Of a stretch of DNA of 64,000 nucleotides, positions 17,171-25,100 are shown one piece after another. A program made the position numbers and the translations under genes. The DNA is from an uncultured Blautia sp. (GTDB lineage Bacteria; Bacillota; Clostridia; Lachnospirales; Lachnospiraceae), in the NCBI GenBank assembly GCA_900553515.1, contig USDN01000001.1, positions 1-64,000 on the forward strand, read 5' to 3'. The notes under the pieces were generated by a model. That model searched no databases, had not been told where the DNA came from, and was given only the letters and a program-made list of their open reading frames with translations. Numbering within the stretch: the stretch's first letter is position 1; each line of letters starts with the position of its first letter.

Positions 17171-17893
17171 ATGAGAGACTATTTATATAATGCCATATCT
17201 GTTCTTGGAGAGATAGAAAAAGAAAAATATGAAGAATTAAAGGCGTATTTTGCCGGCGCGCCTATGTGGCTCATAGATTCATTCCAGATCATTAAAATGG
17301 AAAAGGACTATACTTTTATCAGAGAAAACGAACCAGTCAAATATATTTATCTGATCATTGAGGGGATCGTACGGGCAGCGGATTACAGAATCTATGGGAT
17401 TGTGTATGACTTTATGAGAGTAAATACACTGGAAGCAATGGGCGGCATGGAACTTGTGTTGGATCTTCCTGCATACACAGCTACTATAGAAACAGTGACT
17501 CCATGTATTGCCATCAAGATCCCGAAGCACAGCTACGAAAAATGGTTAAATACAGACATCAATGCATTGAAACGGGAAGCAAAAACCGTAGGCCGTTATT
17601 TATTGGAAACAGACAGAAAAAGCAGAGCATATTTATTTTTGCAGGGTGCAGACAGGCTGGCTCTTTACCTGGTGGACACCTATAAGAAAAATGAAAAAAA
17701 CGGAGTGTTTTTTGTGAATTCCTCCAGAGCGGAGCTTTCAGAGATGACAGGACTTTGTGTCCGTACAGTCAACCGCGCGGTAAAAAAGTTTCACGAGAAC
17801 GGGTGGATTACAAAAGAGGGAAATAAATTCAGTATCAATAAAGAGCAGTATATAAAGATGAATGAAATGGTATCAGCATTAATAGAGAGGTGA
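17171..17893 (+). CDS. Crp/Fnr-type transcriptional regulator
   Basis: 240 residues: an N-terminal cyclic-nucleotide-binding-like beta-barrel (ENEPVKYIYLIIEGIVRAAD near 47-66) and a C-terminal winged helix with recognition helix region SEMTGLCVRTVNRAVKKF near 200-217. There is no Fnr-type cysteine cluster and the cAMP phosphate-binding residues are not evident, so the ligand is unknown. ATG at 17171 follows GAGGTGG by six bases and is preferred over ATG at 17156. It lies between the importer and the phosphorylase gene (four-base gap), so regulation of nucleoside salvage is the natural inference. Confidence 0.82.
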   Translation: MRDYLYNAISVLGEIEKEKYEELKAYFAGAPMWLIDSFQIIKMEKDYTFIRENEPVKYIYLIIEGIVRAADYRIYGIVYDFMRVNTLEAMGGMELVLDLPAYTATIETVTPCIAIKIPKHSYEKWLNTDINALKREAKTVGRYLLETDRKSRAYLFLQGADRLALYLVDTYKKNEKNGVFFVNSSRAELSEMTGLCVRTVNRAVKKFHENGWITKEGNKFSINKEQYIKMNEMVSALIER

Positions 17894-17897
17894 TGAT

Positions 17898-18740
17898 ATG
17901 GGAAATAGAATTTACGAAAAACTGATCACATGCACCAATGCAGTCAGGAACAAGATTGCATTTAAACCGGAGGTGGCGCTGATCCTTGGTTCCGGACTGG
18001 GGGATTATGCCAGAGAAATGGATATTGTGGAAACCCTGGAATATTCTGATATTGAAGGGTTTCCGGTATCAACTGTGACAGGACATCAGGGAAGGTTCCT
18101 GTTCGGGTATGTACAGGGAGTCCCGATAGTAGCCATGCAGGGACGTGTCCATTATTATGAAGGTTATGAGATGTCGGATGTGGTACTTCCTGTCAGACTG
18201 ATGGGACTGCTGGGAGCAAAGACCATTATCCTGACAAACGCAGCCGGCGGCATTAATTATAATTTTCGCCCGGGAGATCTGATGATGATTACAGATCATA
18301 TTACAACAGCTGTACCAAGTCCTCTGATCGGACCAAATCTCGAGGAACTGGGACCGAGATTTCCGGATATGAGTGAAGTGTATAAAAAAGAACTTCGGGA
18401 AATCATCAAAGAGGCTGCCAGAAATGTAAAGGTAAGTATTCAGCAGGGTGTATATATGCAGTTTACGGGTCCAAATTATGAAACACCGGCAGAAATCCGG
18501 ATGTGCAGGACCATGGGCGGAGATGCTGCAGGTATGAGCACTGCCTGTGAGGCGATGGCTGCAAATCATATGGGAATGAATGTATGTGGAATATCCTGTA
18601 TCACCAATATGGCAGCAGGGATGTCTGCCCGGCCTCTGGATCATAAAGAGGTACAGGAGACGGCAGACCGTGTGGCGGCAGATTTTAAGAAACTGGTGAC
18701 AGAGACCATACGTCTGATCGGAGAAAAAAAGAATGGATGA
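17898..18740 (+). CDS. Purine nucleoside phosphorylase (trimeric class)
   Basis: Phosphorolysis of inosine, guanosine and their deoxy forms to base and (deoxy)ribose-1-phosphate. 280 residues with family motifs in order: LILGSGLG (near 29), VTGHQGRF, MQGRVHYYEGYE, TNAAGGIN, GPNYETPAEIR and STACEAMAA with a downstream Asn region. These match the low-molecular-mass, trimeric class (PunA/PupG, XapA), not DeoD. The stop overlaps the cytidine deaminase start by eight bases. GAGAGGTGAT serves as ribosome site. Confidence 0.9.
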   Translation: MGNRIYEKLITCTNAVRNKIAFKPEVALILGSGLGDYAREMDIVETLEYSDIEGFPVSTVTGHQGRFLFGYVQGVPIVAMQGRVHYYEGYEMSDVVLPVRLMGLLGAKTIILTNAAGGINYNFRPGDLMMITDHITTAVPSPLIGPNLEELGPRFPDMSEVYKKELREIIKEAARNVKVSIQQGVYMQFTGPNYETPAEIRMCRTMGGDAAGMSTACEAMAANHMGMNVCGISCITNMAAGMSARPLDHKEVQETADRVAADFKKLVTETIRLIGEKKNG

Positions 18741-19179
18741 AAAAGTTCTGGACAATGGAAAATTAAATGAAAAGAAACTGCTTGAACTGGCACATGAGGC
18801 CAGAAAACGGGCTTACACCCCCTATTCTCATTTTCAGGTAGGAGCGGCTCTTGTGACGAAGCAGGGAAAAGTATATCCGGGATGCAACATAGAAAATGCT
18901 TCCTATACTCCCAGCAACTGTGCAGAGAGAACGGCATTTTTTAAGGCTGTATCGGAAGGTGAAAGAGAGTTTGCAGCCATAGCGGTTGTAGGCGGACCGG
19001 AAGGAACAGAGGGAAAAGAAACCTGTTCTCCCTGTGGAGTATGCCGTCAGGTGATGCGTGAATTTTGTATTCCAGAGGAATTCCGGATCCTTCTGGAGGA
19101 TGGAAACGGCGGAATTTTGAACTACAGTCTGGCAGAACTGCTGCCGCTGGGATTTGGGCCGGAAAATCTGGCCCGCTAA
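18733..19179 (+). CDS. cdd: Cytidine deaminase
   Basis: Converts cytidine and deoxycytidine to uridine and deoxyuridine. 148 residues, tetrameric class by length. Zinc site: SNCAERTAFF carries Cys and the catalytic Glu, and PCGVCRQVM carries the other two Cys. The N-terminus RKRAYTPYSHFQVGAALVT is typical. The product feeds the uridine phosphorylase gene 15 bases downstream. Confidence 0.93.
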   Translation: MDEKVLDNGKLNEKKLLELAHEARKRAYTPYSHFQVGAALVTKQGKVYPGCNIENASYTPSNCAERTAFFKAVSEGEREFAAIAVVGGPEGTEGKETCSPCGVCRQVMREFCIPEEFRILLEDGNGGILNYSLAELLPLGFGPENLAR

Positions 19180-19194
19180 AAGGAGGAAGATAAA

Positions 19195-19974
19195 ATGCAG
19201 AATTATTCAGGCGAAGTGGGATTACAGTATCATTTACAGATTCGGAAAGGTGATGTGGGACGTTATGTGATCCTTCCGGGAGACCCGAAGCGCTGTGAAA
19301 AGATCGCCGGATTTTTTGATGATGCAGAGCTGGTGGCAGACAGCCGGGAGTATGTGACCTACACAGGCTATCTGGATGGAGAAAAAGTCAGTGTAACTTC
19401 AACTGGAATCGGAGGCCCTTCTGCTTCGATCGCCATGGAAGAGCTGGTACTTTGCGGAGCAGATACGTTTATCCGTGTGGGAACCTGCGGCGGTATTGAG
19501 ATGGATGTAAAAGGTGGAGATATTGTTGTTGCAACAGGAGCCATCCGTATGGAGGGAACCAGCAGAGAATATGCGCCTATCGAATTTCCTGCAGTTGCAG
19601 ACCTGGATGTGACAAACGCTCTGGTGTCAGCAGCAAAGGAGCTGGGTTATACTTATCATGCAGGTATTGTTCAGTGTAAAGATGCCTTTTACGGGCAGCA
19701 CGAACCGGAAAGAATGCCAGTCAGCTACGAATTACTGAATAAGTGGGAAGCATGGAAGCGTCTTGGCTGCAAAGCATCCGAAATGGAGTCCGCTGCATTG
19801 TTTGTTGCAGCAAGTCATCTGAGAGTACGCTGCGGATCCGATTTTCTGGTGGTGGGAAATCAGGAGAGAAATGCAGCAGGTCTGGACAATCCTATTGTTC
19901 ATGATACAGAGTCTGCCATTAAGGTTGCAGTGGAAGCTATCCGCAAACTGATTCGGGCAGACAGAGAAAAATAA
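19195..19974 (+). CDS. udp: Uridine phosphorylase
   Basis: Splits uridine (and probably deoxyuridine) with phosphate to uracil and (deoxy)ribose-1-phosphate. 259 residues of the hexameric NP-I fold: YVILPGDPKRCEKIAGFF at about 22-39, TSTGIGGPSASIAMEEL, RVGTCGGIEM, and SEMESAALFVAAS with the ribose-binding Glu-Met-Glu region. AGGAGG precedes the ATG. A thymidine/pyrimidine phosphorylase gene is not in the window, so this enzyme may handle deoxyuridine too. Confidence 0.88.
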   Translation: MQNYSGEVGLQYHLQIRKGDVGRYVILPGDPKRCEKIAGFFDDAELVADSREYVTYTGYLDGEKVSVTSTGIGGPSASIAMEELVLCGADTFIRVGTCGGIEMDVKGGDIVVATGAIRMEGTSREYAPIEFPAVADLDVTNALVSAAKELGYTYHAGIVQCKDAFYGQHEPERMPVSYELLNKWEAWKRLGCKASEMESAALFVAASHLRVRCGSDFLVVGNQERNAAGLDNPIVHDTESAIKVAVEAIRKLIRADREK

Positions 19975-20024
19975 GTCATCAGGTATTCAGTTATATACAT
20001 TATAATAGGAAGGAATGCATTTCA

Positions 20025-21215
20025 TTGAGGAAATTTAAACGTATTTTTACCATCGTTGTAGATTCCATGGGAATCGGCGCCATGCCGGATGCTGCAGAAT
20101 ATGGAGATGCAGGAACCGATACACTGGGACATATTGCGGAAAGAACAGAAAACTTCCAGATTCCCAATTTTCAAAAACTGGGGATTGCTAATCTTCACCC
20201 GCTGAAAGGTGTTCCGGCGAAAGAAAAGCCTCTTGGCTATTATATGGAAATGTCTGAGGCAAGTGTGGGAAAAGATACCATGACCGGACACTGGGAGATG
20301 ATGGGACTTCATATCACTACACCTTTCAAAACCTTTACGGATACGGGATTTCCCAAAGAACTTCTGGATGAACTGTCTGCAAGGACCGGTCGAGTTATCA
20401 TTGGAAACAAAAGTGCCAGCGGGACGGAAATCCTGGATGAGATGGCAGAAGAAGAAATTGCCACAGGTCACATGATCGTGTATACTTCTGCGGATTCTGT
20501 TCTGCAGATATGCGGAAATGAGGAAACTTTTGGTCTCCAGGAGCTTTACCGCTGCTGTGAAATTGCCAGAGAGCTGACCATGAAGGATGAGTGGAAGGTT
20601 GGAAGAGTCATTGCCAGACCTTATGTGGGTAAAAAGAAAGGTGAATTCAAGCGTACCGCCAACCGTCATGATTATGCGCTGAAGCCTTATGGAAAGACGG
20701 CACTGGATGCCTTAAAGGAGTCAGGATATGATGTGATCTCTGTTGGAAAGATTTTTGATATTTTTGATGGAGAAGGTCTGACAGAATCCAACAAATCCAA
20801 AAGCTCTGTTCATGGAATGGAACAGACCATTGAAATCGCAGGAAGAGATTTTGAAGGTTTGTGCTTCACGAATCTGGTGGATTTTGATGCGCTGTGGGGA
20901 CATCGCCGCAACGTAGAAGGATATGCACAGGAACTGGAAAAATTTGACAGCAAACTGGGCGAACTTCTGCAGGTGCTCCGTGAGGATGATCTTCTGATTA
21001 TTACTGCAGATCATGGAAATGATCCGACACATACAGGGACAGATCACACCAGAGAACGTGTGCCATTTGTGGCTTATTCTCCTTCCATGAAAGGAAATGG
21101 AAAACTGGAGGACACGGATACCTTTGCAGTGATCGGGGCAACTATTGCAGATAATTTCGGTGTGAAAATGCCGGAAGGAACCATTGGACATTCGATTTTG
21201 GATAAGCTGAAATAG
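20025..21215 (+). CDS. deoB: Phosphopentomutase
   Basis: Isomerises (deoxy)ribose-1-phosphate to the 5-phosphate, linking the phosphorylases to central metabolism. 396 residues of the alkaline-phosphatase-like family: metal ligands in VDSMGIGAMPD near 12, the phospho-acceptor Thr in GKDTMTGHWEMMG near 85, and ITADHGNDPTHTGTDHTRE near 327. The only in-frame start that keeps the N-terminal strand is TTG at 20025, about ten bases after GGAAGGA; a nearby ATG at 20015 is out of frame and stops after seven codons. The weak start may hold expression down. A consensus TATAAT at 20001-20006 without a clear -35 could be an internal promoter. Confidence 0.92.
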   Translation: MRKFKRIFTIVVDSMGIGAMPDAAEYGDAGTDTLGHIAERTENFQIPNFQKLGIANLHPLKGVPAKEKPLGYYMEMSEASVGKDTMTGHWEMMGLHITTPFKTFTDTGFPKELLDELSARTGRVIIGNKSASGTEILDEMAEEEIATGHMIVYTSADSVLQICGNEETFGLQELYRCCEIARELTMKDEWKVGRVIARPYVGKKKGEFKRTANRHDYALKPYGKTALDALKESGYDVISVGKIFDIFDGEGLTESNKSKSSVHGMEQTIEIAGRDFEGLCFTNLVDFDALWGHRRNVEGYAQELEKFDSKLGELLQVLREDDLLIITADHGNDPTHTGTDHTRERVPFVAYSPSMKGNGKLEDTDTFAVIGATIADNFGVKMPEGTIGHSILDKLK

Positions 21216-21234
21216 ATTATCAGAAAGGACAATT

Positions 21235-21903
21235 ATGGATAAAAAAGAAATTTTAAACAAAGTAGACCATACCTTATTGACACAGACCGCAACATGGGAG
21301 GAAATACGCCAGATTCTGGATGACGCCATGAAATATGGAACTGCATCTGCCTGCATCCCGGCTTCCTATGTAAAGCAAAGCGCTGATTATGTAGAGGGAA
21401 AACTTCCCATCTGTACAGTAATCGGTTTTCCAAACGGATACAGCACTACAGCCACAAAGGTTTTTGAGACAAAGGATGCTATTTCCAACGGCGCCTCTGA
21501 AATTGATATGGTGATCAATATTGGTCTTTTGAAGGATAAAAAATACCAGGAGCTGGAAAATGAAATCCGCAGCATCCACGAAGCTTGTGACGGAAAGATC
21601 CTTAAAGTAATCATTGAAACCTGTTTGCTTACAGATGAAGAAAAGATAAAAATGTGCGAGATCGTTACAAATGCCGGAGCAGAGTTCATCAAAACCTCTA
21701 CAGGATTCTCAAAATCCGGAGCAACCTTTGCAGATGTGGAGCTGATGCGGAAACATGTGGGACCGGAAGTAAAGGTAAAAGCTGCCGGCGGTATTTCCTC
21801 TCTGGAGGATGCGGAAGAGTTCATCCGTCTGGGAGCTGACCGTCTGGGAACCAGCCGGATTGTTAAAATTATAAAAAATACCGATGATGGTACAGGGTAT
21901 TAA
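21235..21903 (+). CDS. deoC: Deoxyribose-phosphate aldolase
   Basis: Cleaves deoxyribose-5-phosphate to acetaldehyde and glyceraldehyde-3-phosphate, the last step of deoxynucleoside use. 222 residues, a class I aldolase barrel: DHTLLTQTAT near 10, EIDMVINIGLLK near 88 with the catalytic Asp region, and the Schiff-base Lys in EFIKTSTGFSKSGAT near 143-157. It follows deoB by 19 bases and is closed by a strong terminator. Confidence 0.94.
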   Translation: MDKKEILNKVDHTLLTQTATWEEIRQILDDAMKYGTASACIPASYVKQSADYVEGKLPICTVIGFPNGYSTTATKVFETKDAISNGASEIDMVINIGLLKDKKYQELENEIRSIHEACDGKILKVIIETCLLTDEEKIKMCEIVTNAGAEFIKTSTGFSKSGATFADVELMRKHVGPEVKVKAAGGISSLEDAEEFIRLGADRLGTSRIVKIIKNTDDGTGY

Positions 21904-21910
21904 ATGATAG

Positions 21911-21955
21911 ATGAAGACCGGATTTCATTTTTGAAATCCGGTCTTCATTGTTTAA
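21911..21955 (+). terminator. Terminator after deoC
   Basis: A perfect 17-bp stem: 21911-21927 (ATGAAGACCGGATTTCA) with 21932-21948, four-base T loop, followed by TGTTTAA. Confidence 0.85.
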
Positions 21956-22064
21956 GGATGGATTTTTGACATATTCATGACAAAATGCTGTGCAGAAGCC
22001 GGTTTTGTGAACTGCCGGGAAGATGGATCACATATTTTTTTACATTATTCAGAAAAAATTTATA

Positions 22065-22078
22065 AAACATACATGTTT
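22065..22078. promoter_or_regulatory. Palindrome upstream of the surface-fibre locus
   Basis: AAACAT-AC-ATGTTT is a 14-base palindrome 110 bases before the adhesin gene; a TATACT at 22105-22110 could be its -10, without a clear -35. Possible operator; no regulator is assigned. Confidence 0.3.
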
Positions 22079-22187
22079 GTGACCAGCGTGTGACTAATGT
22101 CCTTTATACTAAGTCTATAAATTCAAGAACAGATTGTCCGGTGAGACAATATCAACGATAAAAAATGTGAATGGAGGAGAGAAGGCC

Positions 22188-25100
22188 ATGAAAAGTAATA
22201 GAAAGAAGAGAATAATAGCAGCTGTACTTTGCATGGTAATGGTGTTGAGCAGCAGTATCTCGGCTTTGGCAGGAGAAGAGATTTTTGTAGATATACCGGA
22301 AGCTTCTGAGGAGTTCAGCTCAGAGCCTGTGGTGGTCACAGAAACAGAACCTGGAGGAGAGCCTTCCGTTGGGACAGAAGCTTTGCCGGAAATTTCGTTT
22401 TCGGATGGAGATATAACAGCTGATCCGGGAACAGAGATTCCTGAGGAGCCGGCACCGGAAACCCCGGCAGAACCTGTTCCGGAAGAAACTGTTACAGAGG
22501 AACCTGTACCGGATGCTCCTTCAGAGGATACTCCTGAGGAAGAAACAGTTTTTGCAGATTTCGGGGACGGAACGTCAGACATTGATATTGATGCTGGCAC
22601 ACAGGTGCTTTCAGAAGAAACAGAACTGAAACAGGAATTTGTGGATGAGGCTGGCAATGTGGTACAGAGAGTTGCCGCAAAGCTTCCGGCAGGAGCTTTT
22701 GCAGCAGAAACCTCCTCCATTACCATGGAAGTTTCTTATCTGGATGCAGATTCTGAAAGCTATCTGAAATCCATGATGTCAGAAAAGATTCCGGAAGGCA
22801 TGCAGACCGGCTCTTATGTTTTCTTTGATATACAGTTCAAAGTGAACGGAGAAAAAGCAGAAGCCCTGAAGCCTGTTGAGATCACGATCGAGGGCAGCGG
22901 CCTGACGGTTACAGATACTAAGAAAGCAAACGTATTTTACTTTGACCCGGCAGATCCTTCTGTGGAAGGGGACAAAGATGAACTGAAAGAAATTCCTCAG
23001 AGGGCAGAAGTTCTGGAAAGCCTTCAGGCATCAGGACAGAGCACAGAGAATATTGAAGACTATGACCTTTCTGAAATTACATTCAGAGAGGACGGCACTA
23101 CAGATAAGATTATCTTTGAAGGAAGAAAATCTACCATCTACGGATGCTATACAGAAGAAGTGAAACCGGAAGAGGAGATTCCGGCAGAACCGGCACCGGA
23201 AGAGAACACTCCGGCACCGGAAGAACCGGGAACAGAGGAACCTGCTCCGGAAACAGTATCAGAGATTGAGATTATTTCTGATGAGGTAAATCTTCGTACA
23301 GAACCGAATGCAGAAGCAGACAATGTGGCAGCTGTTGCCTATACAGGAGAGCGCTTCCCGCTTCTGGAAAACATACAGATGGAAGAAACGCTGTGGTACA
23401 AGATCCAGTACACATATCCTGAGACCGGCGAAACGGCAGAGCTTTATGTGAGAAGTGATTTTGCAAGGATCGTAGATGAAGCTCCTGAGGTTTCAGACGA
23501 TGTAGATCTGACAGAAGAACCGGGAATGGTTAATGAGCTTACTTATGAAGATGACAAGATCACCGTATCTGTAAGCGCCGCAGAAGAAGGAATCATTCCT
23601 GACGGGGCATCCTTAAGCGTGAAACCGATCACTGCTGAGAATGCAGAAACTCAGGAACAGTATGAAGAGGTTGCACAGCATGTAGAACAGAAGGTTGCAG
23701 AAGAGGAAAAAGAAGTTGCCGGATTCCTGGCGTATGATATTTCTTTCCTTGATGCTGAAGGAAACAAGGTGGAGCCAAACGGCGAAGTTAAGGTTTCCAT
23801 GAACTACAAAGAGGCGATGATTCCGGAGACAGTTACAGAAGAAAAAGCAGAAACCGCAGAGGTGTCTGTACTTCATCTGGAAGAGGATGAGACCGGTGCA
23901 GTACAGAATGTAGTGGACATGACGGCAGAGGAAAGCGCGGCTGCAGCTGTACAGACAACAGAAAACGCAGAGATCCAGAGCGCAGAGTTTAATACTACCA
24001 GTTTTTCTGTTTACACAGTTGTGTGGAAGGATAATCGTGGTAGCAGTAAAACTTTAACCATGCATTTTGTAAAAGAAGACGGTAGTTGGTGGGACAAGGA
24101 CGATATATCCCAGGAACTGGGGGTTGAGGAAACTAAAATAAATATTACTGGAACTGGTAACTTTAATAATATATCAACCTCTCTTGAAGAAATTGGTGCG
24201 AAATATAACACTTCCTTTGACTCAGATGAGTCAACAGGATATAAATTCAAAGCCGCACATATAAACTCTAAAAAAGGAACTGTTGTAACTAATATAAGCT
24301 ATAATAATGATTCTGGCGGATGGATGTATTATGCTGGCTCGAAATGGAATAAGTGGACGGGTGGAAGTGGTCAAACTAGTTCTGAAAAAGCAGTATATCT
24401 CGTATACGAAGAAGTTTCCAGGGGAAACGTTCAAGAAATTTCGACAATTGATGCTCCGGGAGAAAAAATTGATATTGATCTTTTTAACTATAATGCAGAG
24501 ATCAATAATACAAATGCAGCGAATCAAGGATTTAAGTTTCATAGCAATGTAAGAGGTGTAGATGGTTCATTTAGCGCAGGAAAAGATTTAACGTATACAC
24601 ATGCTTATAATCAGAGAATTCATCAGGATTATTTAAAGAGGAACCTGGAAGATGGATTTCCAAGACTGACGAATGGAACTTCATTAAAATATTTATTTGA
24701 ACAATCGAGGCAAAACGGTGTAACTGCATATCCAAATCTGACAGGACTGTTGTCCAAGGACGCGGAGGGTTATTACAATTATGATAGCAGTGAGAATCAT
24801 GCACAGCTTACTGACAATGATTCAAAACTTACCGTTTACAATGCGAAACTTTCACCATTGTGGGATAGTTTTCCATATGGAAACTTTTTACCATTTAATA
24901 AACTCCCCTTTGATGCAAACAATGGAAGTGAGAATTCTGTCACAGGTGGAAGATCTATGACAGATGTGTGGTTTGGCATGAATATTTCGTTCTCATTTAT
25001 GCAGCCTAAAGATGGATACTTGAAGGGACTGCCCATGCGTTTTGACTTCAGAGGAGATGATGATGTCTGGGTATTTATTGATGGAGTAAAGGTTCTGGAT

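Noticed and set aside
20015..20038. ATG at 20015 as start of deoB or as a leader peptide
   Set aside because: It is out of frame with deoB, stops after seven codons, and is too close to the SD sequence to be used well.
22065..22110. A sigma-A promoter directly upstream of the adhesin gene
   Set aside because: TATACT at 22105 has no acceptable -35 at 16-18 bases; only the palindrome is reported, at low confidence.
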